Below, one piece after another: positions 1 through 10,179 of a stretch of 64,000 bases of DNA (positions are counted from its first letter, which is position 1; each line of letters begins with the position of its first letter). The DNA is from Chromobotia macracanthus (Eukaryota; Chordata; Actinopteri; Cypriniformes; Botiidae): NCBI GenBank assembly GCA_036877525.1, contig JAZGTH010000005.1, positions 1,104,001-1,168,000 on the forward strand. The letters are read 5' to 3'. The notes under the pieces are model-generated. The model was not told the origin of the DNA. It saw only the letters and a list, made by a program, of their open reading frames with translations, and ran no database searches. The position numbers were made by a program, and so were the translations under genes.

Positions 1-1611
1 GTCTGTCAACAAAAAGAAGATTGCTGCTATACTGCATATTCGGGCACTATAAATCAGAGCTTCCCCCAACTAAGAATTTTCCAAGTCAACTGATAGTCAT
101 TCATTTAGATAACAACTGTTATACGAAACATTGCTAACATTGTTTTACATTACATAGAAATACTAAATCATAAAAATAAGCCTTTACAAAGTATGAGTAT
201 GAATTTAATGCACGCATAAATCGATCTGCATGAAACCGGTTAAAAGACGTGAACGTGAGAACAAAAACAAAATACAAAGCCTGTACATTATATAAAAACA
301 AATAAATTAAAGATAAAGCAGCAAACTCTACATCAATATAGACAATTATCTAACATCACAATTTTTCTTCTGTTCTCAGTCTTATTTGAAAAGCAACACT
401 GGACATTGTAAAACGCTTAACATGCCATGTAGTGCTTTGCATTCGGGCTCTTCCGCATTTCTGTTCATAGTATGCTTATTAATAAAGCATATCATGAATG
501 CAATTTGGTCTTAATGGATTAAGCCACATTAAGCGTTTTGGGACACAAGTTTGTCTGGAGTGTCAGGGAGAAGTGAGCTGCTACTCACAATGAAGCCAGT
601 GCGCTAACCTTTAGGAAGATTAGTGCTGATGCTGTGGCCACCATGTCCACAATTCCACACTTTGACATGCTCCTAATAATAGCGCACATTTATCTAGCAC
701 AAGTGGCTTTATAAAGTGGCTATAACATTAGACTACTACTTATGTGTTAAATAATAAGTAATGTTTTAGGTTGATGAATTTTATGTAAACATTTGCCTGC
801 AGAACTTGCACGTCACCTTTCTGGGGCATCTATTACGTTCTTGAAATGAACTCTCTTTTTTCTGTGACTAATTAAATTTTGTTTGACTAAGCCTTTTATC
901 TTTGACTAACGACTAGTAGACTAATTGATTAGTTGTTAGGGGGCAGCCCTACTGTAAATGGTATAGTGTTTGTGGCTTGTTTTTACAGATTTATACACAT
1001 CATCCACATTAAGTAACTTTGCAAGTCCCCTGCAATTGTTTCAAACCAAGATGGCAGTAGAGAGTCTAAAGTTACAGATTACAGCTTTAAAATACAAAGT
1101 ATAGCTATAAGAATAAAGAGGGTGTTAACACCGTTTTAAAAGCAGAATAATTTTTACATGTTTTAGCCAGTCATTTTCATGACAAGGGCGTGTAACTGGG
1201 GGCCTGAAAATGCTAACGTTTGAAAGAAAGTTTCAAAACGATAATATTGCGTGTTCAACCTAGCTAGTGACGTCACTGACTACTGGTCTGGCATCCATAA
1301 TACAGGATCCTTGTGAATAGGATTTTTTTGACAACATTGTCATTGTACACAAAACTTTTCAAAAATTAATAAAAGAACTTTTACTATTTTAGTACACTGT
1401 TGGCGTGTATACGTATCCTTAAGAGAGCTTCTGACATGATCCTGCTTTGTGGTCCGTGAGCTTTTCAAAGTGAAAAGACCATTCATGAATCATAAAAATC
1501 CTTAAATTGGTGTGCAGTTCTATTCATTTAACTCTATAATATGTAAACCCTGTCATTAGGGTATAAATAAGTTGGTGTTTAAAGTTGATAGTCTTTGTGT
1601 TGTGACTGTAG
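1..1611. other. Intron of the sec24 gene and repeats, no exon recognised
   Basis: No coding exon is visible on either strand. The stretch ends at the acceptor of the first visible sec24 exon (tgactgtag at 1603-1611), so at least the right part is intron. About 530-955 is a repeat that is also present at about 15290-15460. The rest is AT-rich sequence without recognisable motifs. Confidence 0.6.
530..955. repeat. Interspersed repeat, copy 1 (see 15290-15460)
   Basis: The segment from gccacattaagcgttttggg to the gggggcagccct motif matches 15290-15460 in the same order: an aag(c/t)gtttt block, a 'tgtcag' block, then gactaattaaa.ttgtttgac and taagcctttt. The end with gggggcagcccta resembles the terminus of hAT-type nonautonomous elements, but no target duplication was found. 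Family name unknown. Confidence 0.55.
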
Positions 1612-3553
1612 AACCAGCTTCCAGAGTTGGACATGGCAGAATCTTCCAGAACCAGAGCTTTCATTGACTGGCTAAGAGAACAACGGCCATTTTACCCCAC
1701 CCTGCATGTCATCAGGTCAGAAACAATTATCTAATTTACTTTGTTTCATGTCTACTTTGAGAAAAAAACACAATACATGTTCTAATGATTTAATGATGAA
1801 ATTTTAACTCTTGAAAGTTTGATTATATGTTAAGATCATTAAGTTAACGCATCATCTAAAAAAACACTATTCAATTATTACCTTTGTCCAGATTGATTCA
1901 CAAATGTAAAAAACATCACCTGCTTTTTCTTCCAGCTTTATTTATATAGCTTTGAATGCTTTTAATTCAACATCAGGTTTGTTTATGAAGTATTCCCGGT
2001 TCCATTTAGTTTCATTTTTTTTCACAATATAACGCAACATGAGATGAAAGCACAGCTCACTTTCAGTCAAATAAAAAGAAAAGGGAAGGGTTTTAATGAG
2101 ACAGCAAAATTATTTGATATTCAGTGTAATTGGATCATTGGCTCCAATTTTGCATTATAGAATTTTAATGTAAGTGTGAATGGAACATGTACTTGTTGGA
2201 TTGCTGAAGTGTTTCAGACCTGCTCCAGCCACTTTAAAGATTCTTCATCTAAAAATGTCAATTATTTATACTAGATTTTTGGTCTTCAATTTTATTTATA
2301 TATTTAAATAACTTTTACATCAAAGCCAGCTTGTAATATCTATAGTCGGGAATTTTAAATAACTAGAGTGGTGCTTGCTTGGCAAAACTTGGGCTAGAAT
2401 ATTTCAACAATTTCAACATGATTTAACATGATGCTAGCATGATGTTAATTTGATTTATCATGTTGCTATTTGGGCTGACACCATAGCTCTGCAGCCATGC
2501 CCCAGCAACCATTTAGATCACCCTAGCAACCAACATGAATTAGCCATATCTCAGCACAAAGACATCGTAGAGACATAGGAGTTGGGTCTTTCAGACTCTT
2601 TCAGATACACATTCTGTCTATTAGCTTTACCGTGTTAACTGTTAACATGATGAATTGTACTAGCATCATATTAATTTATGTTAGTATCATGTTAGCATTG
2701 TTAAAACATATTAGCATCATGTTAAATTGTTAACATCATGCCAAGTCATGCTAAATGTTAACCTACATGATAAATCATGTTAGTATCATGCTAGCATCAT
2801 GTTAAAATGTGTTGGCATGTTAAGTCATACTAGCATTATGTTAAACATGGTAGCATTATGCTAAATCATGTTAAATTATGCTAGCATACATATTAAATCA
2901 TGTTTGCATCATGCTACCATCATTTTAAATCACATTAGCATCATATTAGCATGTTAATTCGTGTTAAATCATGTTTGCGTCAGCATTAACCATTCTAGCA
3001 TCATGTTAAAATGTTTACATTGTTGAAGAATCCTAGCCCAAGTTTTGGGCTACTCGCATTTTCTTCAGAAAATGTACCTATCTAGTTATTATATAACATC
3101 AAATATTTATGCCGATGGATTTCGGTTGAAAATAAAAAAGGCATAACTTTTCACCTACTTCACAACAAGAATGTTGCAGTTATGATGCCTCAGTGTAGAC
3201 AGACTCAAACAGATGTTGTGTCATTATTCACATCCAGGGCAGACAGGGTTTATAAAGTGCAACACCGTAGATTATAATCACTGTTCTTATGCACTCACAT
3301 AGTGTGTGTTTATTGAATATGGCTGGCTATGTGATTGTCATATTTATATTTCTGTCCCAAAAACAAGTTTTTAACAATAACTGTGACTTTGGCTGCAGTA
3401 ATCATCAGTTTCTTCTGACAGTAATCCTTTGATTTCAGAGATGAGAGTCAACTGAAGGCAGATTTTATGCAAAGCATGATTGAGGATCGCACTGAATCTG
3501 CATTTTCTTATTATGAGTTCCTGCTGCATCTGCAACAGCAAGTCTCCAAGTGA
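1612..3553 (+). CDS. sec24a: SEC24-family COPII coat protein, last two exons (probably sec24a)
   Basis: SEC24 is the cargo-selecting subunit of the inner COPII coat and acts with SEC23 at ER exit sites. Two exons are seen: 1612-1715 (acceptor ctgtag, donor AG|gtcag, phase 2) and 3439-3553 (acceptor ttgatttcag, stop TGA at 3551-3553). Joined in phase they give the last 72 residues. They carry the conserved C-terminal gelsolin-like region: the FIDWLREQRPFYPTLHVIR stretch, then a segment with 'IEDRTESA' and the family's typical ending 'SYYEFLLHLQQQV'. The rest of the gene lies to the left of the window. The A paralogue is chosen because camlg follows directly downstream, as in human 5q31; sequence alone would allow another SEC24 paralogue. 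The exon borders are clean and nothing suggests a pseudogene. The intron between the exons (1716-3438) contains a TTAGCAT-type repeat. Confidence 0.88.
2345..3090. repeat. Degenerate TTAGCAT/ATGCTAA repeat with inverted ends, copy 1
   Basis: Dozens of loosely spaced units such as catgttagcatcatg and atgctagcatgatg fill about 2400-3010. The left edge (2382 onward) reads aaaacttgggctagaata and the right edge (about 3020-3050) has its inverse, tcctagcccaagtttt, so the repeat is bounded by inverted termini. 2460-2640 also carries the 'ccctagcaacc' and 'catagctctgcagccatgcc' motifs seen at 19.7-21.1 kb. Related copies lie at 37280-37735 and 59330-59460. Confidence 0.7.
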
Positions 3554-4060
3554 ACTGCTGGAAAACAGAAGCATCTCAGTATTGAGTAGAAACATTTCCA
3601 CAGCCTTCCACTCAAACACACTAGTGACCTTTCCTTCCTCCCACTCTGTGTTTCTTTGGCTATGAGAGGACATGTCAGCACCTGCAGGATGGAGTAATGT
3701 GACTCCAGGGGTCAAAGTTTAAATTTTTAAGAATGAGATAATCACATGTAAACGTGAATTGACAGATCACTGCTTAGCAACTTAAGTCACACTTCCTAAA
3801 AATAAAGTATCATGTATCGCACTAAACATTTTGTGCAGGAGTGTTGCTTGTTCTCCAGAAGTGAAGTGGACACAGAAATAACTCGTTGAATGCAGTCATG
3901 TCATATTCAATTTTTTTTATTTAAGTCATTGTCATTGTTTTCGATTCATCTGTATGCTTGTTTTTGGCCACAGATCTAATAACTGGATTTTATTTTGTTA
4001 AAATCCTCTGTTAAAAGAAATCCTTTGTAACTGTATAATATTTTAATAGGGTTTGAGGTA

Positions 4061-4066
4061 AATAAA
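4061..4066 (+). terminator. Candidate polyadenylation signal of the sec24 gene
   Basis: AATAAA lies about 510 bp after the sec24 stop codon, in AT-rich sequence before the camlg gene. Another AATAAA-like site occurs near 4502. Which one is used cannot be told from sequence alone. Confidence 0.4.
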
Positions 4067-5487
4067 GATATGTGACATTAAAACAAAAGTATATTGAAAA
4101 CTTTACATTATACTGACAGGAGATAAATTTATATATATAGATATCAATATATATCTATATATTTATTTATGAGAGAGAGAGTAAACTGGTTGACTTTTAA
4201 AAAATGTTTTTTGTTTCCTTCGTTTTCTGGTTTTATTTTCAGGTATGATGATCAGCTGCAGATGCAAATGAAGGAATTTGCCCATGTGCTTTTCTGTCTT
4301 TAAAAATTACAGGCAGAATTTCTGTCTTTAAGACTACATTTGTGTGTTTGGGAGTTTCTAACACATAAAAAAAAATTCTTTAGCAATATTTTATTGTTAA
4401 AGGACTAGTTATGAATGGACACGCTGTTGAAGGTATTGGTGAATTGTTCCTAAGCATATTCAAGCTTAGTTCTCCTGATCGTGTGCAATCATTGCTAGGG
4501 CAAATAAATCAAAATATTTTTTATTTTTAAAAATTGTTTTTTCTAAGATCGATTTAGCACACAACAATTGACTGTTGAGAAACAATTATTTGTAATATTC
4601 AACAATTTTGTACATGTAAACGTTCTGAAAGTGTTAAAATGTAATTAAAGACAAAGTTATCTATGAGTTCTTCTGAACAATTGATCCATGACTCTTTTCC
4701 TTCTTTAAGCATTTTATCAGCCACATTCAGGACATTGTGTATGAATGTTGTTACCAGAACAGGTACCGAGAACACACGAGACTTGCTGAACTTGCATCTT
4801 TTGTAAATACCTCTCCTCAAGCCATCATCACCAGTCTGGTCATCAGAGGTCTATGGTCAGGACTGAATTTACACTTCTGTGAAATCTAATATTTCGTAAT
4901 TTCTCTAAGAGAAAGTTGATTTCTGTGCATGATGAATATTCCCACTTTAACTGCCCAGAAAAGAAAATGTACATGCAACACATTACAGTGGTATGTTTTC
5001 ACCATATGGGTTAAATTTTCAGGACTGAAACCTGCCATTAGGCTTTGTGTTGTTGCTGCTTTGACAACATTTAATCGTGTAATAAAATAAAAATGCATAA
5101 GTGAACATTTTAAAATATCAAACCATTGCTTTGGCCATCAGAAATATAAAAATACTAATATTAATATACAATTAAGAAATTTACAATTGAGAGAACTAAA
5201 AAAACAAATACAATAATATACAAAATAAATGATCAACAAATGAAATGACTAAAAACGTACATATGAATCTAGACACGACATGAAATGCAGTGACTAACAA
5301 CCTGCGTTTTTAATAATGTATTTAAATTATATTTTTATTGAGAACTGTTCAATTTGGGGGGTCCTGGTTTTATTTTGAAAAGCACTTCGTCATCCGTCCG
5401 CGACGTGAGCTGATCGTGGCGTCATTAGACTGCGCGTGAGTTGCCGCCCTGCGACCGATGATTATTCGTTTCTGTTCAGCTCGCGGC
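4067..5487. other. Intergenic sec24a-camlg, with camlg promoter region at its right end
   Basis: No exon is recognised. Up to about 5380 it is AT-rich, with ORFs that look random. From about 5390 the base composition changes to GC/CpG-rich (ccgtccgcgacgtgagc, gtggcgtcatt, ctgcgcgtgag), as expected for a CpG-type promoter and 5'UTR directly upstream of the camlg start. Confidence 0.5.
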
Positions 5488-8400
5488 ATGGAGGCACACG
5501 AGGAGGGCAAACAGTCCGAGAGGAGCCGCGCGGAGGCCCGCAGGAGGAGGCTGCTGCAGAACTCAGAGGAGCGCATAAAGAAGATCGTGCAGGGCAGCAG
5601 CGCGGACAGACGTGAGATGCGCACGTCACTCATCACTTCTGTATTTGCTTTAGTGACGGCAGCACTCAGACAAACCTTGATGATGATTGTCACCGTCAGC
5701 ATGACGTCAGCAGTCTGTAACGCATCTGTGTGCGTTTAATCATGCGAGCCCGCCGGTCTGCGGAGCATTCAGTCTGCCCTGCATCCGCTACAACGTGGCG
5801 GCTCTGTCGTCTTAAAGGACTCCTGGGTCTGATGGTGGCATCATCATCATCATCATCATCATCATGCCAGCTCGTCTTTTTCATGCGGCTCCTATAATTG
5901 TAGCTGAACGTTCCTCGGAGAGCGGTGGGTCTGTGGCGGTGTGCGCGTCACGGTCTCACAGCCGCATAAAGGTTCCGGCGCGACCCTGCGCTGTACAGTC
6001 AGGGTGTGCCATTGGGGTTGATAACCAGACGAAAAGTGGTTCCGCCCTGTTTCGGGCTCCTGGTCAGAGGAGAAGGCTTGGCATATAAACTGTCTGGAAG
6101 TGAGAGCAGTTTTTATGGCCTTGAGCATTTCTCCCTCTGAGAGTCATCCTGTGCTCATACGCACAGACTACATCTGTGGTGTCGTACAGATGTTCAGAAT
6201 AGCAGCAAGCCTGCTGACGTAGCGTCTCATCTCAGGGAACCTCTCAGGTTACTCTGTTACTCGGAGATGTTTTCGTTTACGCCTTCATATTTTTTCAGTG
6301 CGCGGGCATGGACAGTAAAACCTTACATATCACAGGACAGTGTCATCATCATGATCCTTCTCAGCTGGACACTCGTATCACCCTCAGGTACATTAATGTA
6401 ACTGAGATTATCCATGTAATTGATAAAAGTTCAATTTCTGTACAGTATGCAGCACCTTATTTGGCATGTTCATTACGTATAAATTATTTTTTAGTTTAAA
6501 TGTAACTCGTCTCATTGTGTACTGGATGTCGCGTTGTTCCTGGTACAATTACTTACAATTAATGATTTAGTAAAGTCAGCGCTGATACTGTACAGGAATA
6601 AAACTGTTTTATTTGTTATCTGAATTACTTGAGGGTGACAGGAGTACAACTGAGGAGAATGATGATGAAGATGCTCTGAGAGCTCATCTCAAAAGAATTG
6701 TTGTGACTACCCAAGACTCAAGTGCTTTACAGTCACTACACAGAACAAACACTACAACTATTCTGATACAATCAATACAAACGATCTTAATGCACTCCAC
6801 TGAAGTCTAGTTCTGGGTCAAAGAGCTGTTCATCAAAATCTCACTAGCCAATAAAAGTAAAGCACAGTTAAGCCCTGCACACATGTGAAGTTTGTACTAG
6901 AGTGTAGAACATAAATTTGCAGTTTGAAAGTAAAAACTGTCAGTCACATTTATTAATGATGATTTGCAAAAAAAAAAAAAGGAAAATTCTTTTAAAAAAT
7001 TAAGGTTTGTTTGAAAACCATGCTACACTTTTGTTATTGAGTTTGTTTATCTTTCATATTATTTTTATTCGTTTCTTCAGTGATTTTGTTTTTTTATTGG
7101 CATAAAATAAATCCCACAGAACTGTCCATTTGTGTGTGTTTGTACCTTGATATTTTTTTAAAACCAAAAGCCCTCCTGTTAGAAATATTTACTGAAGTGT
7201 GACAACTAGAGGTCTTCTCGGGTTCCTAAAATCCATACCCGACCCAAATCACTTCTGACCCAACGTGCCTAAATTTTTTTTAAAAGGAGAAACCAGACCC
7301 AAGACAGACCGATGAAATTAGACCCGATGGCATATATTCTCAAACCCAACTAGACCCAACTTGGTCGGTCTCGTCAAAAGTTGACGTCACGCGCCTTACA
7401 CACTATGCCAATACAGCGTATGATGTCTTTTGTATTGTTGTTTATCACAACCAGACATTGGGTCGCGGGGTTAGTGCAAAAGCCTCTGCCAACAAGGTGG
7501 GCTGTTTATTGTAAAAAGACACTCCGTTAAAGGGATCGGGATGCATTTGGAAAAAGCACATTTATTTTAAATTACCCGAGACCCAAGGCAACTAATACCA
7601 AAGCCGACTCATGTCCAAGGCATTTGTCGACATTTTGGACCTGAACTCGCTCGGGTCGGACCTCTGGTTTTTGGATCCAAGTGGACCCGTGAAGACCTCT
7701 AGTGACAACTAGAGGTCTCTTGTATTATTACTTGTGAGGTATATCCTCTTCTTGATATCTTTTTATTAGCTTTCCTGAATGTTTCCTTACCTGAGTCCTT
7801 CTTATGGACATCACACATGGCTTTCTACTGCACTCTACTGACTTTTGAGAGTCATGCATTAACTGTACATTTGTGTTTGTTCTTATGTTTGAACAGCAAT
7901 GAGAGGCCCAGTGGAACCACGCTTTCATCTGGATCTGGACAGGAACGAGGCTTGGTCTTCATCGTCCTCTAAAAGACTCTCACCACACGTGTCCGAGGCA
8001 GCGGGGAGCAGCAGCGATCTGAGTGGGAGAAATGAGAGTGGAGATGTGGCAGGCGAAGATGACGTGGCTCACAGAGTACGACAGAGGCCTTGGGGAAAGC
8101 TGTCGGGGGACGAACAGTCTCGCTCTCCTCGCAGGGGTTTGAACAAGTACCTGTGTCGCTTTGATGATGCAATGAAGCTGAGAGGACAGCTGGCCAATGA
8201 GAAAGCAGCTCAGGACAGCAGTGCAGAAGTGGAGGAGCTGGACATGTTTCGCTTCTTTAGGCTGGTTGGAAGCGCCGCTCTGGCTGTTTTCGTACGCATC
8301 TTTGTTTGCCAGTATTTGGTAAGTGTTACAGAGGTACTGGTGTGTGACATTATTCCTGTTTAATCAAATACTAATCTGATCATCATGTCTTCCTTTTTGC

Positions 8401-9285
8401 AGTCCATATTTGCACCATTCCTCACTCTCGAGTTGGGTTACATGGGACTGCATAAATATTTTCCAAAGGTTTGTTATCTCAGGTTTTATACTCCCCGTCG
8501 CTGTGTCAGGAGTGCACAATGCTGGAGGGGTCGTGTCCTGCAGTGGCTAAGAAGCAGGATTGGGCACCTCTGGTTTAGATTTGTCATTCAATTTCACATG
8601 ATATTTGTAACGTGTTGTGATAAGAATCTAGCTTGTATTATAAGCTTGGTGTAACATTGGATACAAAGTGTAAAGCATTATGTTAACAGTGCAAAACGTT
8701 GTGGGTTTGATTCCCAGGGAACACACATACTGATCAAATGTATAGCTTGAATGAACTGTAAGTCACTTTGGATAAAAGCATCTGCCAATATGTAAATGTA
8801 TATATGTAAATACATATATATGTATTTGTTTATATCAAACTGAAACAGAATTCATAACACATTTCTGTATCACATTTCATGTTTCAAAGTGAAATGGTAT
8901 ATTCTTCAAAACATTAAGTAGGGCTAGACATCCATAGACATCTTCTTTTATGTTCCACAGAAGAAAAAGTCATACAGGTTTGAAATAACATGAAGGTGAA
9001 CAAATGAAGGACAAATTTTTATTTTTGGACAAACATTTTTTTAAGCATGCTTTTTCTCAGTTGTCATCTAATGAAAGTGTTTTTTTGTGTCAGGTCGAGA
9101 AAAAGAGCAAGACGACAGTGTTGACAGCTGCTCTCCTGCTGTCTGGGATTCCTGCTGAAGTCATCAATCGTTCAATGGACACCTACAGGAAAATGAGTGA
9201 TGTCTTCTCAGATCTCTGTGTGTATTTTTTCACATTTATCATGTGTCATGAGCTGCTTATGCTCTTTGGCTCAGAAATGTCTTGA
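5488..9285 (+). CDS. camlg: Calcium signal-modulating cyclophilin ligand (CAML, GET2-like receptor subunit)
   Basis: CAML is an ER membrane protein that, with WRB/GET1, receives tail-anchored proteins from TRC40/GET3. Four exons join in phase: 5488-5611, 7897-8318, 8403-8468 and 9094-9285 (TGA at 9283-9285), giving 267 residues against 296 in human. Residues 18-21 (RRRR, in EARRRRLLQNSEERI) form the basic cytosolic motif that binds TRC40. Residues 42-160 are low-complexity and acidic/serine-rich. Hydrophobic segments lie at about 164-200, 211-228 and 245-263, the usual three-membrane-segment layout. The exon 4 stretch TVLTAALLLSGIPAEVINRS is almost identical to the human protein. An upstream in-frame ATG at 5458 would add ten residues; 5488 is preferred because it matches the family N-terminus (ME...). 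Intron 1 contains a CRE palindrome, a (CAT)9 run and a hAT MITE; intron 3 contains a SINE. Confidence 0.95.
5702..5709. promoter_or_regulatory. CRE/ATF palindrome TGACGTCA in camlg intron 1
   Basis: The perfect 8-bp palindrome TGACGTCA lies about 90 bp after the camlg exon 1 donor, in the CpG-richer sequence around the promoter. CREB/ATF proteins bind this motif in other genes; binding here is inference. Confidence 0.45.
5839..5865 (+). repeat. (CAT)9 microsatellite
   Basis: Nine perfect CAT units lie in camlg intron 1, followed by gccagc. It makes a poly-Asp run in the minus-strand ORF at 5696-5884, which is a shadow and not a gene. Confidence 0.95.
7199..7709. mobile_element. hAT-type MITE with 8-bp target duplication
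   Basis: The element at 7207-7701 (495 bp) begins TAGAGGTCTTCTCGGGT and ends ACCCGTGAAGACCTCTA, an inverted repeat with one mismatch in 17. It is flanked on both sides by GTGACAAC (7199-7206 and 7702-7709), an 8-bp direct repeat as made by hAT transposases. It has no ORF of note. The interior has several 'gacccgac' or 'acccgaccc' motifs and CpG sites (gacgtcacgcgcc). It lies in camlg intron 1. The flank after the right duplication begins tagaggtctc, again resembling the terminus. Confidence 0.88.
8651..8812 (+). repeat. tRNA-derived SINE, copy 1
   Basis: The copy contains 'agcattatgttaacagtgcaaa' followed by a tRNA B-box-like gggtttgattccc, then acacatactgat, 'gaactgtaagtcactttgga' and 'aaaagcatctgcca', and ends in a short ATGTAAA-rich tail. 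The same order of blocks is found at 52080-52225 and 58945-59085. It lies in camlg intron 3. The A box is degraded in this copy. Confidence 0.75.
8930..9004 (-). repeat. Short interspersed repeat fragment (related to 14860-14975)
   Basis: The reverse complement reads ttcaccttcatgttatttca, cctgtatgactttt and 'ggaacataaaagaagat', matching 14866-14970 in order. It directly precedes the polypyrimidine tract of camlg exon 4. Such sequences are very common in cyprinid genomes; the family name is not assigned. Confidence 0.6.
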
Positions 9286-9834
9286 TGGAATGGAGACTCT
9301 CATGTCAGTGTCCAGTTTAACACTAAAGACTGATACATTGATACAGTTAACAGAGCTCTTTTGCATCTGTCCATAAGGCCTGTGAAAAAGACTTTAATTT
9401 TCTTTAAGCATTTTCTAGAGCTGAATTAGAGCCTTGTTTTTGTATTTAACTCTGCATGTATTAATTTTATGGAGTTGCTAGTACATGGGGTTAGAATTAC
9501 TGTGACCACAGAAACTAGTGAAGTTCTTGTGAAGTCGGTGTGTTCACTGGATGATTTATGAGCTCATGAAAATGTTTGTAGTTCCCAGCTTATGAAAAAT
9601 CAAAAATCTCTTATTTAAATACTGTTAATAGCCACAGGTGAGACTTCAAAAATGTGCTAATTTCTGATCATGGATATTGCCCTATAAGAACAAAGTACAT
9701 ACTATGGTAGATATCACGTTTACAGTTAATATTAAAACAGACATTTTTTCTGCTGGTTACGTATTAGTAGAAACATTAATGTTGTAGTTGTTCATTTGTG
9801 CTTGTGTCATTCATAGAACTGAATTTCCAGGGCT

Positions 9835-9840
9835 AATAAA
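9835..9840 (+). terminator. Candidate polyadenylation signal of camlg
   Basis: AATAAA lies 550 bp after the camlg stop codon. The sequence between looks like unique 3'UTR, with no repeat recognised. This is the clearest signal before the repeat block that starts near 10180. Confidence 0.5.
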
Positions 9841-10179
9841 CCATTGTTCACTCTGCATTGTAATCTGTTGATTTCTGCCTATGTTGTTTGGAACTTCATA
9901 TTGAAATCATCATAGCTCTTTGATTCTGATAATATTTACATAATCTGTTTGTGCAGTTAAAATTTTGTTTGCTCTACTGCTTTTAAGATATGAAAATAAC
10001 ATTGATATGTCATTCTGAGGTCACTCTGCCACCCCATCTGTTCCAAATTTACCCAGATAGTCTCATTTGTTTGTGTGGGTTTGTCCTGTAAAATATTTTG
10101 TTTGTGCTGCTCTGGTTTTTAAAATTAGACTGTCTTATCTGGCCACTTGATTGGATGAGTAAATTTTTGTGGACCTGAG

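Noticed and set aside
2345..3090. A CRISPR-like array
   Set aside because: The units have no constant length or spacing, and the host is a vertebrate; it is a degenerate interspersed repeat.
4244..4302. An exon-like open frame after a ttttcag acceptor (YDDQLQMQMKEFAHVLFCL)
   Set aside because: The sec24 protein already ends at 3553 with the family's normal C-terminus, and there is no matching upstream donor or similarity.
5696..5884. Minus-strand ORF with a poly-Asp run
   Set aside because: The run is the (CAT)9 microsatellite read in reverse; the rest has no protein signature.
8651..8812. A tRNA gene suggested by the B-box-like gggtttgattccc
   Set aside because: No cloverleaf can be formed, the A box is degraded, and the copy continues into a SINE body with two sister copies in the window.
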